Made by a program: the position numbers and the translations under genes
Part shown: positions 17,130 to 26,756 of the stretch, one piece after another
Position numbering within the stretch: the stretch's first letter is position 1
How the letters are laid out: each line of letters opens with the position of its first letter
Assembly: GCF_004208515.1 (NCBI RefSeq)
Contig: NZ_SGIM01000010.1
Location: 83,172 to 147,171, forward strand
Source of the DNA: Acinetobacter halotolerans
Lineage (GTDB): Bacteria; Pseudomonadota; Gammaproteobacteria; Pseudomonadales; Moraxellaceae
Direction: 5' to 3'
Length of the DNA stretch: 64,000 nt
The notes under the pieces: generated by a model
Databases searched by the model: none
Seen by the model: the letters and a program-made list of their open reading frames with translations, nothing else
What the model was told of the DNA's origin: nothing

Positions 17130-17233
17130 AAGATAGAAATCTTGAAAGGGCAGAGCAAAGACTATAGCAAATTTTGATTTGAGTCGCGATTAAAGCAGTG
17201 TAAGGGCGGCAGCTTGTACATGCACGTAGGCAT

Positions 17234-17262
17234 AAAAAATGGCCTCTTAAAGAGACCATTTT
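17234..17262 (-). terminator. Terminator after desaturase gene
   Basis: AAAATGG / CCATTTT outer stem with an inner CTCT/AGAG stem and an A-run on the left, giving U-tract on the minus transcript. Confidence 0.8.
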
Positions 17263-17275
17263 AGAAAGCATTGAG

Positions 17276-18445
17276 TTATTCAGAAACAGGCGTTTTTTTG
17301 ATGTTACGCATTAATGTTTCTAAACATTCACGATGATGACTTAAGCGATGTTCAAGTAATTGGAAATCAACTTTAAGCTTGTGGTCGATTTGATGGATTC
17401 TTTCAGCCATCGCCGCCTTTTTCGCTTGAAGTTCTTGCTCTTTCAGCTTTGCCCAATCATTTAAAGTTAGGGTAAATGCATCATATTCTTGTGCGATACG
17501 TTGTTTCATTTGAGTAATGTCTGTGTTGACATCATGACCGTAAATCGCCAAATCCTGCTCAGCATATTTAAAGCGCATTGCAAGCTCAGCTTTTTTGATA
17601 TTAAAGCTTGGAATACGACGTAAATTTTTGGCTAAACCGAGTTTAGAACTGGTCCAAATCAACCATTTTGTTGGGTCATACTGCCACCATTTCACGCCGT
17701 TACGATAATCGTATTGGAAAATATGGTGATAGTTATGATAGCCCTCACCCCAAGTGAAAATAGCCAAGACAAAATTGTCACGTGCAGTATTTTCATCGGT
17801 ATAAGGACGTTTGCCCCACATGTGGCATAGTGAGTTAATGAAGAAAGTAACATGATGGCTAATGATTAAACGTAGTAAACCACCAAGTAAAACTACACCC
17901 CAAATGTCGCCGACAGCCCAACCAATACCCCCTAAGACACCAACATGGACAGCAATCACTAGTGGGACATAGTATTTGTGTTGGAACATCACCAGTTTAT
18001 CATTCAATAAATCGGGTGCGTTTTTATAGTCAGGTTCAGATGGTGAGTGATCACGAATCATCCAGCCTAAATGAGCATACCAAAAGCCGCGTTTAATTGA
18101 ATACGGATCTTGATCAATGTCATCGACATGACGATGATGAGTACGGTGACCTGAAGCCCAAAACAAGATACTGTTTTGAACTGCAAAAGTACCGCCAATC
18201 ATCAGTAAGATTTTGAGTGGTAATGCCGCATCATAAGCACGGTGTGCCCAAAGACGGTGGTAACCTGCTGTAATTCCTAAGCTACTTAAAGCCAAAAGGA
18301 AAAACAAACTGACCCAAGCACTTACACTAAAATCATAATAATAAGCATATAAAGGGATTAAAATAGCAGCAAGAATTGGAGTTCCAATTAAGGTAATGCT
18401 AGCAGTCCAGTTAATGGGTGCTTTTTTGAGTGGGGCGGAATTCAT
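17276..18445 (-). CDS. Acyl-CoA/fatty acid delta-9-type desaturase
   Basis: 389-residue integral membrane di-iron desaturase. The three histidine boxes are HRLWAHR (H63, H68), HRTHHRH (from H100) and HNYHH (near residue 237). Two pairs of membrane helices surround the first boxes (about 14-60 and 75-95) and the middle region. It introduces a cis double bond into an acyl chain at the inner membrane using O2 and an electron donor. About 95 C-terminal residues (290-389) form a long charged, predicted coiled-coil tail beyond the desaturase core. An inverted repeat in the 5' region (18466-18483) may be an operator for a DesT/TetR-type repressor. Confidence 0.9.
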   Translation of the reverse strand: MNSAPLKKAPINWTASITLIGTPILAAILIPLYAYYYDFSVSAWVSLFFLLALSSLGITAGYHRLWAHRAYDAALPLKILLMIGGTFAVQNSILFWASGHRTHHRHVDDIDQDPYSIKRGFWYAHLGWMIRDHSPSEPDYKNAPDLLNDKLVMFQHKYYVPLVIAVHVGVLGGIGWAVGDIWGVVLLGGLLRLIISHHVTFFINSLCHMWGKRPYTDENTARDNFVLAIFTWGEGYHNYHHIFQYDYRNGVKWWQYDPTKWLIWTSSKLGLAKNLRRIPSFNIKKAELAMRFKYAEQDLAIYGHDVNTDITQMKQRIAQEYDAFTLTLNDWAKLKEQELQAKKAAMAERIHQIDHKLKVDFQLLEHRLSHHRECLETLMRNIKKTPVSE

Positions 18446-18465
18446 ATCCGTCAGCGCTCCTAATA

Positions 18466-18483
18466 ATCTTGTTCACACAAGAT
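18466..18483. promoter_or_regulatory. Inverted repeat upstream of desaturase
   Basis: ATCTTGT-TCAC-ACAAGAT, a perfect 7-bp inverted repeat with a 4-bp spacer, 21 bp before the desaturase start. It is a plausible repressor operator or 5'-UTR hairpin. The protein that would bind is not in this window. Confidence 0.45.
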
Positions 18484-18656
18484 AATAAAACTAAACGAGA
18501 TAGCAAGACCAATCATGACGATATATTGCTATTTTAGTCCTGATATTAACATGCTCAAATCAATAAGCACTAGTATTATTCTACAGTTGTATCGAAAGAA
18601 CCGTAACAGAATTCGTTTACCACATCGGCTTATCTATTAAAAGGTGAAACAAATCA

Positions 18657-19184
18657 ATGTCTGAGCAAATTATCGTGAAAAATCCCATTTACGCTTTGAA
18701 GGCATATGTTCACAAAACTTTAATACTTTCTGCTGTTTTGATGCTTGCCGCTTGTCAAAGTCAACCAACTCAAGTGCAAAACAAGACCTTACAACCCAAA
18801 CATGGTAACCAATTACCGAGTTTGCAGGTTCGTAAGAGTATAGATGGAATACAAGATGTTGATTGGCAAATTACCATGATTCAGAACAAGCGTGCGTTGT
18901 TCTTTAACCAATACCCGAGTTTTTCGCTGAACTCAATTAGCAAGAGTGTTTCTGGGCATACGGGTTGCAACAATATGTATGGGGGCTACACCTTCGATTT
19001 TGCTCAGCGTAAACTTGATTTTGATGTGAGAGCCGGTCATTTGAGTTGTAATAAAGCATTGGCACAAGAGGCTGATCTATTAGATGCCATTCAACGTGTT
19101 CAGCGTTTTCAATTTGATGGAACTCATTTGTATTTGCTAGATGCGAAAGGGCAGCGTTTGATTCAGGCACAAAAGAAAAAATAG
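18657..19184 (+). CDS. META domain lipoprotein (HslJ-like)
   Basis: 175 residues. A long N-terminal region (about 20 residues) precedes the signal helix and the lipobox LAAC at residues 30-33, so it is a lipoprotein. The mature part holds one META/HslJ-like domain (about 65-175): VDWQITMI, then SGHTGCNNMYGGYTFD, then LSCNKALAQEADLLDAI. The GxxGCNxxxG pattern is diagnostic. HslJ in E. coli is a heat-inducible outer-membrane lipoprotein linked to novobiocin tolerance; the mechanism is unknown. AAGGTG upstream supports the start at 18657. It is divergent from the desaturase. Confidence 0.85.
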   Translation: MSEQIIVKNPIYALKAYVHKTLILSAVLMLAACQSQPTQVQNKTLQPKHGNQLPSLQVRKSIDGIQDVDWQITMIQNKRALFFNQYPSFSLNSISKSVSGHTGCNNMYGGYTFDFAQRKLDFDVRAGHLSCNKALAQEADLLDAIQRVQRFQFDGTHLYLLDAKGQRLIQAQKKK

Positions 19185-19188
19185 AGGA

Positions 19189-19214
19189 AAATGGTGGAAT
19201 TTATTCCACCATTT
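19189..19214. terminator. Bidirectional terminator
   Basis: Perfect 12-bp stem AAATGGTGGAAT / ATTCCACCATTT with a 2-nt spacer between the convergent META lipoprotein and glycerophosphodiesterase genes. Confidence 0.85.
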
Positions 19215-19934
19215 CTATAAGGATAAATGGTGCAACATGGTGCTTGGAATATCAGTAATTAAGCCATGGATACCTAACTGCTGTAAATGTTTAGCTCGTT
19301 CTATATCGTTGACTGTCCAAACACTGACATTTAGATCTACTTGGTGAGTGAGTTTAATCATCTCATCTGTTGCAAGTTGATCTTTCCAACCTATTTGATG
19401 ACACCCATATTGCTGAGCCAATTCAATTGCATGTTCAGCGATGGGAATCTCAACCAATAAACCACGTTTAAAATGACTCTGATACTGTTGTAATGCAGCT
19501 AAAATTTTGACATCAAAGCTGGTAATAATTGCCGTTTGCTCAAATCCTTTAAGGTCTTGGTGTAGCTGGATAATCAGCTTTTCCGCAGCAGCTTCATCAG
19601 GCACCGCTTTGATTTCAACTTCGATATGCTCGAAGTCGGTTAAGCATGCCATGACTTGCACTAAACTCGGCGTGTATTCTGGTTCAGCCCAAGTTTGCCA
19701 TAGATGGCGATGATCGAATTGTTGAGCCTGAGCTAAGCTGCAGCTTTCGACATGCTGCGACAGGCCTGTGGTACGAATAAAGTTGTCATCGTGAATTACA
19801 ACCAGTTGCTCATCTTGAAGTTGTCGAACATCAAATTCGACAGCACGAACGCCAAGACCATGCAGATAATGAAACCCACCTAAGGTATTTTCTGGTGCTT
19901 CACCACGTGCTCCACGATGACCGATGATTCGCAT
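19215..19934 (-). CDS. Glycerophosphodiester phosphodiesterase (cytoplasmic)
   Basis: 239 residues without a signal peptide, of UgpQ type. The catalytic motifs IGHRGARGEAPENT (residues 3-16), VEFDVR and VVIHDD with the following RTTG are all present, as is the metal-binding VEIKAVPDE. It hydrolyses glycerophosphodiesters from phospholipid turnover to glycerol-3-phosphate and an alcohol. It follows the cobalamin adenosyltransferase gene by 20 bp on the same strand, so the two are probably cotranscribed although functionally unrelated. Confidence 0.92.
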   Translation of the reverse strand: MRIIGHRGARGEAPENTLGGFHYLHGLGVRAVEFDVRQLQDEQLVVIHDDNFIRTTGLSQHVESCSLAQAQQFDHRHLWQTWAEPEYTPSLVQVMACLTDFEHIEVEIKAVPDEAAAEKLIIQLHQDLKGFEQTAIITSFDVKILAALQQYQSHFKRGLLVEIPIAEHAIELAQQYGCHQIGWKDQLATDEMIKLTHQVDLNVSVWTVNDIERAKHLQQLGIHGLITDIPSTMLHHLSL

Positions 19935-19954
19935 TTATGTGCTGCCTAATATGG

Positions 19955-20542
19955 TTATTCTGGATCAATACTGTCATTAATATTTTTCTGCCACAACACT
20001 TCACTGCCACCTTCAGCACGTTGTAACGCACGAGAAGCGACAAATAACCAATCTGATAGACGATTGAGTAATTGTAATGCTGTTGCTTGAATATTCTGGT
20101 CACGCGCGTGCACTGACATCAATGCGCGTTCTGCACGACGACATACCGCACGTGCTTGGTGTGCATAGCTACACGCTAAAGTACCTGACGGTAAAATAAA
20201 CTCTTTCAGCATCGGTAAGGATTCATTCATGCGATCAATTTCTTTTTCTAGAAATTCGATGCAAACAGGTTGAAGTAGGTGGTAATTCGGAATGCAGACT
20301 TCACCGCCTAAATCAAAGAGCCAATGTTGAATCAAGCTCAGGCTTTGGTCCCATTGATGTTTATCACTGATTTGACTCGCGCTAATTTGTGCGCGAAGCA
20401 CGCCAATCGTCGCATTGAGTTCATCGACATCCCCCAAAGCGGTGATACGTAAGTCATCTTTGGCAACACGTGAACCGTCGCCTAAACCTGTTGTGCCTGA
20501 ATCACCTGTACGTGTATAGATTTTACTTAAACGATGTCCCAT
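19955..20542 (-). CDS. Cob(I)alamin adenosyltransferase, PduO type
   Basis: 195 residues. It starts with the PduO/MMAB signature YTRTGDSGTTGLGDGSRV and has the helical bundle motifs DVDELNATIGVLR, CRRAERALMSVH and LLNRLSDWLFVASRAL. It converts cob(I)alamin and ATP to adenosylcobalamin. It lies 91 bp downstream of btuB on the same strand, so import of B12 and its activation are probably made together under the riboswitch, although no strong terminator or promoter was seen in the gap. Confidence 0.93.
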   Translation of the reverse strand: MGHRLSKIYTRTGDSGTTGLGDGSRVAKDDLRITALGDVDELNATIGVLRAQISASQISDKHQWDQSLSLIQHWLFDLGGEVCIPNYHLLQPVCIEFLEKEIDRMNESLPMLKEFILPSGTLACSYAHQARAVCRRAERALMSVHARDQNIQATALQLLNRLSDWLFVASRALQRAEGGSEVLWQKNINDSIDPE

Positions 20543-20633
20543 CGGATTTCCTAAAATAAAAAAGAGGCAATGCGGTCAAGACATTACCTCGAAACTGGAG
20601 TTAAGAAAATATGTTTATGATGTTATCGCAAGA

Positions 20634-22457
20634 TTAATAACGGAATGTGACACCTGCTGAAGCTAAGCGACCGCCATTGATGTAATAACTGCCACTACCA
20701 TATGCTGTACGATATTTTGAATCACCTACATTTTGAATGTTCGCAAAGATATCGACATTTTTATTTAATTTGTACTGTCCATGCATGTCTACGCGGAAAT
20801 GTCCAGGGATTTGAACATCGTCAAAGGCACTGTTGTCGTAATCATCATTCGCAAGCATTGTGGTCGAGAAAGTATATTGTTCATCTGTCCAACCTGCAGT
20901 CAAAGCAATATTCTGACGAGGGCGACGGCTTAAATCTTCATCATTTTTCTTATTTTTAGCACGTACATAGTTATAGCTTAAATTGGTAAAAAGGTTTTCA
21001 CCTTGCCATTTTACATAAAGCTCACTACCTTCCATTTTAGCTTTATCAAGATTTCTCATTTGATTAAGAACACCATCAAAGTCAATTAGATTATCGACTT
21101 CAGTGGTATAGAGAGATAAACCTGTTGAAATATTGTAGGCTAGTTTTTGATCTAAACCTATTTCATATGAAAAGCTTTCTTCTGGTTTGAGATCGGGATT
21201 TCCGCCGTAAGCATACATATCATTCAGTGTTGGTGCTTTAAAGGCAGAACCAATATTTGCATAGATACTAGTTAATGGAAGAACTTGATAACGGACAGAG
21301 CCTTGAGCAACGGTATGTGTACCGAATTTTTCATTGTCTTCAACACGGATACCAACTTGGGTATTTAATCCAGCTTTGTCATATTTGTGTTGGATATAAT
21401 AACCTGTTGAATCAATATCTTCTTGATATGGTGAGCCATACGAAAGAACATCACCATCAATATTTCTTTGTGTTATACCGACCAAAATCTGTTGATTTTG
21501 GGTAAAGCCCCATTGGCCAAAGATTTCAGATTCTTGCGTTTTGCTATGTACGAAATCAGTTGAATTATTCTGATCTATTTCATCTTTAAATTGAGAGAAA
21601 CGGGCATGTAGAGCTAAATTCTCGAGAACGTTGAAACGTCCTTTGACATTAATGATTTCGTTTTTAAAATTTTGTGAAATCAGGTTGCCGTAGCTATCGT
21701 AATCGCTATAACCTTTGTTCTCGCTATAATCAACTGACATAGCATATTGTTCTTTATCTAGCCCAACTTTTGCACTGTAACCTTTTTGATCAAATGAGGC
21801 ATTAGGTGCATTTTTTACTTCTTTTACAGGTGTACCATCTGTTTCTAGTCGTTGACCACGAATTTGTGCATAGAAACCATTTTCGGATAGGTCTGCTCCG
21901 ACTACTGATTTGTAAGTTTTGTCTTCACCGATTTCACCTGTCACAAAAGCAGCCGTTTTTTCAGGTGTTTTTGAAATCAGTTGTACTACACCAGAAATTG
22001 CATCTGTACCATATAAAACAGAAGCTGGGCCTTTTAGAACCTCAATTTGTTTAATATCTGTTGTATCAATAAATGGTAAAGAGGCTGCACCTGAAGTTGC
22101 TGAATTTAGACGGACACCATCTCTTAGAACAAGAGTTTGTTCTGACTTGCCGCCACGTAGAAAAATTGATGCTGTTTGCCCATAACCACCGCTTTGGACC
22201 ATATTGATCGAAGCGTCTGTTTGTAATAGTTGTGGTAAAGATGCAATTGGAGATTGCTCAAGGATTTTTGGTTCGATAATGTTAATTCGAGCAGGTACTT
22301 CACTGATTTTCTGTTCAGTACGAGATGCTGTTACAACAATGGTATCAAGTGAAGCTATTTTATCAGTTGTTTGTTCTTGAGCAAAAGCAGGAGAGGAAAA
22401 CCCCATCGCAATAGCGATAGCACCAACTAAACGAGTCGGTTGAAAAGTAGTAGACAT
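20634..22457 (-). CDS. btuB: TonB-dependent cobalamin receptor BtuB
   Basis: 607 residues from the ATG at 22457 (GGAG 8 nt upstream; an upstream in-frame start at 22478 would lie inside a hairpin). Signal peptide about residues 1-27 (SSPAFAQ), a TonB box-like DTIVVTASR, a plug domain with GKSEQTLVLRDGVRLN and PASVLYGTDAISGVVQLIS, and a 22-stranded barrel ending in VTFRY. Length equals that of E. coli BtuB. Identification as the B12 receptor rests on the cobalamin riboswitch directly upstream and the adenosyltransferase gene downstream. Confidence 0.93.
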   Translation of the reverse strand: MSTTFQPTRLVGAIAIAMGFSSPAFAQEQTTDKIASLDTIVVTASRTEQKISEVPARINIIEPKILEQSPIASLPQLLQTDASINMVQSGGYGQTASIFLRGGKSEQTLVLRDGVRLNSATSGAASLPFIDTTDIKQIEVLKGPASVLYGTDAISGVVQLISKTPEKTAAFVTGEIGEDKTYKSVVGADLSENGFYAQIRGQRLETDGTPVKEVKNAPNASFDQKGYSAKVGLDKEQYAMSVDYSENKGYSDYDSYGNLISQNFKNEIINVKGRFNVLENLALHARFSQFKDEIDQNNSTDFVHSKTQESEIFGQWGFTQNQQILVGITQRNIDGDVLSYGSPYQEDIDSTGYYIQHKYDKAGLNTQVGIRVEDNEKFGTHTVAQGSVRYQVLPLTSIYANIGSAFKAPTLNDMYAYGGNPDLKPEESFSYEIGLDQKLAYNISTGLSLYTTEVDNLIDFDGVLNQMRNLDKAKMEGSELYVKWQGENLFTNLSYNYVRAKNKKNDEDLSRRPRQNIALTAGWTDEQYTFSTTMLANDDYDNSAFDDVQIPGHFRVDMHGQYKLNKNVDIFANIQNVGDSKYRTAYGSGSYYINGGRLASAGVTFRY

Positions 22458-22470
22458 GATGTTGCTCCAT

Positions 22471-22491
22471 ACATTCACCCTTCGTGAATGT
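22471..22491 (-). promoter_or_regulatory. Hairpin next to btuB ribosome site
   Basis: ACATTCAC-N5-GTGAATGT, an 8-bp perfect stem ending 2 nt before the GGAG ribosome site of btuB. It is probably part of the riboswitch expression platform controlling translation. Confidence 0.6.
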
Positions 22492-22506
22492 TTGCGTAGA
22501 AGATAA

Positions 22507-22694
22507 CAACAAGCAGGTCTCCGGACTTCACTATATCATCACAATGATGATGCTATTAATCATCTTCCCACATCATTCAGATGCAGTGATTTGGCGTAGA
22601 GCTAAGATTAATAATACGGTGTTACCGTTGCGAGGGCAGTGTTGGACTTACACCAACTTCCCTATAAGCAAAAGAAATTGCTTTAGACTTGTTG
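22507..22694 (-). ncRNA. Cobalamin riboswitch upstream of btuB
   Basis: On the minus strand all hallmarks occur in order: a P1 stem (CAACAAG at 22688-22694 with CTTGTTG at 22507-22513), then TAGGGAAGTTGGTG and AGTCCAACACTGCCC, then CGCAACGGTAA, then the GTGGGAAGATGA segment. The B12 box AAGTCCGGAGACCTGC lies at 22513-22528. Alignment by eye to the E. coli btuB leader is clear. Binding of adenosylcobalamin would reduce btuB expression. Confidence 0.95.
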
Positions 22695-22825
22695 CAAAAT
22701 TTATCAAAGTATAAAGTGTTAACGTTTTTTAAACAATCGCATTTCGGAATGAACTTTGCCCTATGATGGTCAAATTGCATTACAATACGATGGTTTAAAA
22801 GTATTCATTTAAAATTGGACATGAC

Positions 22826-23485
22826 ATGCGCCAAATCCAACTGCGAACTCGCGCCAAGATTTGTGGAATTACCCGAACACAAGATATTCACGCTGTTGTG
22901 CAAGCTGGTGCGGATGCGATCGGTTTGGTATTTTTCCCACCGAGTCCACGTCATGTCAGCATTGAACAAGCTCAATCATTAGCAGTGCTCGTTCCGCCGT
23001 ATGTGCAATTGGTGGGCTTGTTTGTGAATGCAAGCCCCGCAGAAATACAAACGGTGCTTGATTCAGTTCCTTTGGATGTATTACAACTACATGGTGATGA
23101 AACACCTGAACAATGCCAACAGATTGCTCAACACTGCAAGCGTCGTTGGTATAAGGCGATTCAGGTAAAACCAGATATCGATGTTGTGACCGAAATTCAG
23201 CGTTATCAAGCTGCGGGCGCTAGTGCAGTCTTATTAGATGCATGGCATCCTGAGCTAAAGGGTGGAACAGGGCATAGCTTTGACTGGAATCAATTTCCAC
23301 AACTTGATATTCCACTAATTTTGGCAGGCGGACTAACCCCTGAAAATGTGAGTGAAGCTATTGATACTACAGCTGCTTTTGCTGTGGATGTCAGCGGAGG
23401 CGTAGAGTCCGCAAAAGGTATAAAAGACCAACAACTCATTGAAAAATTTATGCAAGGAGTCCAACGTGGATCAGCAAAATCTTAG
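22826..23485 (+). CDS. trpF: Phosphoribosylanthranilate isomerase TrpF
   Basis: 219 residues, single-domain TIM barrel. The N-terminal catalytic KICGITR loop with its Cys, [22 protein letters not shown], and the phosphate-binding [10 protein letters not shown] and DVSGGVE segments are present. It converts phosphoribosylanthranilate to CdRP in tryptophan synthesis. The ribosome site is weak (GGAC). trpB overlaps its 3' end by 20 bp, indicating translational coupling. Its upstream spacer is shared with the divergent btuB riboswitch leader. Confidence 0.96.
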   Translation: MRQIQLRTRAKICGITRTQDIHAVVQAGADAIGLVFFPPSPRHVSIEQAQSLAVLVPPYVQLVGLFVNASPAEIQTVLDSVPLDVLQLHGDETPEQCQQIAQHCKRRWYKAIQVKPDIDVVTEIQRYQAAGASAVLLDAWHPELKGGTGHSFDWNQFPQLDIPLILAGGLTPENVSEAIDTTAAFAVDVSGGVESAKGIKDQQLIEKFMQGVQRGSAKS

Positions 23486-24710
23486 TCAAAAAAATCAGAC
23501 AATTGACTATACCCAGTTTCCAGATGCTCGAGGGCATTTTGGTATTCATGGTGGACGTTTTGTGTCAGAGACGCTGATGGCTGCACTTGAAGATTTAGAA
23601 AATCTTTATGGTCGTATGAAAAATGATGCACAGTTTTTGGCAGAATTTGACCGTGATCTTGCGTTCTATGTTGGTCGTCCTAGCCCACTTTATCATGCAG
23701 AGCGATGGTCACAGCAGCTCGGCGGTGCGCAGATTTACTTGAAACGTGAAGACTTAAATCACACAGGTTCACATAAGGTCAATAACACCATTGGTCAGGC
23801 CTTATTGGCAAAACTATCAGGTAAAAAACGTATCATTGCAGAAACAGGTGCTGGTCAGCATGGCGTTGCGACGGCAACGATTGCAGCGCGTTTAGGCCTT
23901 GAGTGTGTGGTATTCATGGGTGCGGAAGACGTTAAACGTCAAGCGATGAATGTATACCGCATGCGTTTACTTGGTGCCAAGGTTGTGCCTGTGCAAAGCG
24001 GTTCAAAAACATTGAAAGATGCCATGAACGAAGCGATGCGTGATTGGGTCACCAATGTGGATAGCACTTATTACGTGATTGGTACCGTGGCGGGTCCACA
24101 TCCCTATCCGCAGCTAGTTCGTGATTTCCAGTCGATTATTGGTCGTGAAGCGCGCCGTCAAATCCAAGAGCAAGCAGGGCGTTTACCTGATGCCTTGGTG
24201 GCTTGTGTTGGTGGTGGTTCAAATGCAATGGGCTTGTTCTATCCATTCTTGAATGATCAAGATGTGAAAATGTACGGTGTTGAAGCTGCAGGCTATGGTA
24301 TTGAAACAGGTAAGCATTCGGCACCATTGAATGCAGGTCATGTGGGCGTATTGCATGGTAATCGTACTTACTTGATGTCTGACGAACAAGGTCAGATCAT
24401 TGAGACACATAGTATTTCAGCAGGTCTTGATTATCCAGGTGTAGGACCAGAACATAGTTTCTTAAAAGATATGCACCGTGTTGAATATGTGCCGATCAAT
24501 GATGAAGAAGCGTTACAAGGTTTCCGTGATTTAACCAAGATCGAAGGGATTATTCCTGCGCTTGAAAGCTCTCATGCCATGGCCTATGTCACCAAACTTG
24601 CGCCAACGATGTCTAAAGATCAAATCATTATCGCCACTGTTTCAGGTCGCGGTGATAAAGACTTGATGACTGTTGCACGTATTGATGGTGTGGAAATGGT
24701 TGAGATGTAA
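23466..24710 (+). CDS. trpB: Tryptophan synthase beta chain TrpB
   Basis: 414 residues from GTG at 23466, which is preceded by AAGGAGTCCAAC; an upstream TTG at 23439 is rejected. PLP lysine K104 lies in [15 protein letters not shown], phosphate-binding [10 protein letters not shown] is present, and the C-terminal [10 protein letters not shown] is intact. It makes tryptophan from indole and serine in the alpha2beta2 complex. The alpha subunit gene trpA is not adjacent but 6.7 kb downstream at 31462. Confidence 0.97.
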   Translation: MDQQNLSQKNQTIDYTQFPDARGHFGIHGGRFVSETLMAALEDLENLYGRMKNDAQFLAEFDRDLAFYVGRPSPLYHAERWSQQLGGAQIYLKREDLNHTGSHKVNNTIGQALLAKLSGKKRIIAETGAGQHGVATATIAARLGLECVVFMGAEDVKRQAMNVYRMRLLGAKVVPVQSGSKTLKDAMNEAMRDWVTNVDSTYYVIGTVAGPHPYPQLVRDFQSIIGREARRQIQEQAGRLPDALVACVGGGSNAMGLFYPFLNDQDVKMYGVEAAGYGIETGKHSAPLNAGHVGVLHGNRTYLMSDEQGQIIETHSISAGLDYPGVGPEHSFLKDMHRVEYVPINDEEALQGFRDLTKIEGIIPALESSHAMAYVTKLAPTMSKDQIIIATVSGRGDKDLMTVARIDGVEMVEM

Positions 24711-24724
24711 ATCTCAGCGGAATA

Positions 24725-24758
24725 AAAAAACAGGGAAGCAAATGCTTCCCTGTTTTTT
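24725..24758 (+). terminator. Rho-independent terminator after trpB
   Basis: Perfect 16-bp stem (six A, CAGGGAAGCA and complement) with a 2-nt spacer and T-run. It could also serve the convergent nucleotidase gene. Confidence 0.92.
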
Positions 24759-24773
24759 ATTGTCTAAAACCTA

Positions 24774-26549
24774 TTATGGAATCAGCTTGATACGATTTGT
24801 CGCAGGTGCATTAAGCGGTGAGTTTTGAGTCACGTATTTCTCTAAAACATCAATATCTTGTCCGCCACCGATTGGGTTCTTCCCTTGTTTTAAAACAGTG
24901 AAGTTATCACCACCATCGGCAATAAAACTATTCACAGTAACGCGATAGACTTGAGTATCGACCAAAGCTTGTCCTGCAATCATGATATTGCTGGCGCGAG
25001 GAGATACTGTGGCATCTTGTTTATACGAATAACTGAATTCTTTTGACGGCTGTAATATCCGAGTGGTTGCCGCATTGGCACCAGACCATTGTTGTTCTAA
25101 TAGCTCACGAATTTGTTTGCCTGTGAGACTCAGGGTGACTAACGAATTACCAAACGGTTGTACGCTGAATACATCACCGAAGGTAATTTGATTACTACTA
25201 TTAATCAATAAGTCTGCGCGTACACCACCCGCATTCATCAATGTAAAATCCGAACCTTGATTGCTGGCTACAAGTGCTGCCGCTTGTTGAGCATCCGCAA
25301 TCAAATTACCCAGCGCGGTTTCGCCACTTTCAGTACGATTACGATCAATAACAGTGCTTGCTGATCCAACTACACGCCCGGAAATTGTCGCAACGGCTGG
25401 ACGGTATTTATCTAATATCGCTTCGATACTTGGTGTTTTACTAAACTTTTGGTATAGATCCGTTAAGCTGACCGTGGTCGTCCCAGAGGTATAGCTTTCG
25501 CTTTGCACGGGAACTTGGGTCGCGTCTTTCTTGATCACATCACCTGTTTTTCCATCTAGTTCGAGTTGGATATTGGTAATGGCCGTACCATATTGTCCAG
25601 CAGATGTGAGTAAGAACGGTTTTTGTGGGTTTTGGGTTGCATAGTCACAGATATAAGATTGATGTGTATGACCCGATACCACAACATCAACCGCAGGATC
25701 TAAGCGTTCCAATACATCGATTAATGGGCCACTCAACCCATCACAGGTTTTCTTGTTGAATTTGGTACTTGGCGCAACGCCTTCATGCACCACCACCACA
25801 ATCGCTTCAATCCCTTGTTTCTTTAACTCAGGAATCAATGCATTGACGGTATCTGCTTCATCATGAAAGTTGACATCGGTAATGCCAGCAGCAGAAACGA
25901 TGCTCGGAGTTGCCTCTAAAGTAAGCCCAACAAACGCAACAGGGATGCCACCATAAGTTTTGACTTTATAGGCAGGAAAAAGCGTCTTGTTTGGATCGGC
26001 TTTCATGGAAACATTGGCAGCGAGGAAGTTAAACTTTGCCCCAGTGAAGTTTGGATTGATTTGACATGGCTTAGTACTGGTGTATTGCTGACAGCCACCA
26101 TTTTGTAAACGACGAAGTTCATCGGTTCCACGATCAAACTCATGATTTCCCACCGCATTAAAATCGATTTGAATATCATTCATTACTTCAATGGTCGGTT
26201 CATCTAAGAATAACGATGAGATTAATGGGGAAGCACTAATTAAGTCACCAGCCGAGACCACAGCATTATTGGGATATTGTGCCCGTAATTTTTTGATTGC
26301 ATCGGCAAAGTAGCTGACACCACCAACAGGTATTTGTACCGTTTTACTATGGTCATGTGGATCATCTGCTTCAATAAAGCGTTTAGGTGGTTCTAAATTG
26401 CCATGAAAGTCATTAAAGGCAAGAACATTGATACTTTGATTTTTTCGTTCGGTTTTAGGTGCTTGATTATCATCATTATCATTACAGGCGGTTAGCGCCA
26501 ACAGCATTACACACAGTGCATTTACTTTAAAAATAGTTCGCGTCTTCAT
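24774..26549 (-). CDS. 5'-nucleotidase/metallophosphatase lipoprotein (UshA family)
   Basis: 591 residues. Lipobox LTAC (Cys22), then an Asn/Asp-rich linker. The N-terminal calcineurin-like phosphoesterase domain (about 40-340) carries the dimetal motifs AFNDFHGNLEPP, SAGDLISASP, AVGNHEFDRG, VVHEG and VSGHTHQSY. The C-terminal 5'-nucleotidase domain (about 385-560) contains NLIADAQQAAA, NAGGVRADL and YRVTVNSFIADGGDNF. It should release nucleosides and phosphate from nucleotides at the cell surface or in the periplasm. It is a single gene, convergent with trpB. Confidence 0.92.
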   Translation of the reverse strand: MKTRTIFKVNALCVMLLALTACNDNDDNQAPKTERKNQSINVLAFNDFHGNLEPPKRFIEADDPHDHSKTVQIPVGGVSYFADAIKKLRAQYPNNAVVSAGDLISASPLISSLFLDEPTIEVMNDIQIDFNAVGNHEFDRGTDELRRLQNGGCQQYTSTKPCQINPNFTGAKFNFLAANVSMKADPNKTLFPAYKVKTYGGIPVAFVGLTLEATPSIVSAAGITDVNFHDEADTVNALIPELKKQGIEAIVVVVHEGVAPSTKFNKKTCDGLSGPLIDVLERLDPAVDVVVSGHTHQSYICDYATQNPQKPFLLTSAGQYGTAITNIQLELDGKTGDVIKKDATQVPVQSESYTSGTTTVSLTDLYQKFSKTPSIEAILDKYRPAVATISGRVVGSASTVIDRNRTESGETALGNLIADAQQAAALVASNQGSDFTLMNAGGVRADLLINSSNQITFGDVFSVQPFGNSLVTLSLTGKQIRELLEQQWSGANAATTRILQPSKEFSYSYKQDATVSPRASNIMIAGQALVDTQVYRVTVNSFIADGGDNFTVLKQGKNPIGGGQDIDVLEKYVTQNSPLNAPATNRIKLIP

Positions 26550-26666
26550 GATTTTTTGATCAAGTGGTATAAGATTGTTTTTAAAGATAAAACCTCAGTA
26601 TGAATGTTTGATGAAATATTGAACTTTAATGTGAATGAAATAAAGATCGAGTGAAGTTGAAATGTG

Positions 26667-26691
26667 CTCAAAAATTGTGAACGGTTTTGAG
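26667..26691. promoter_or_regulatory. Inverted repeat in divergent promoter
   Basis: CTCAAAA-N11-TTTTGAG between the divergent nucleotidase and DUF2804 genes. It is a possible operator with no known binding protein. Confidence 0.35.
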
Positions 26692-26756
26692 TAAATATTA
26701 TGAATTAGCGGCTATGATAGACAGGATGCTCTCATGCGGTCACGGAATCAAAAATC

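Noticed and set aside
22484..22714. Plus-strand ORF of 76 codons
   Set aside because: It runs antisense through the cobalamin riboswitch; its apparent protein is the translation of the conserved RNA structure.
23439..23465. TTG start for trpB giving nine extra residues
   Set aside because: The GTG at 23466 has an AAGGAG ribosome site at correct spacing and matches the family start better.
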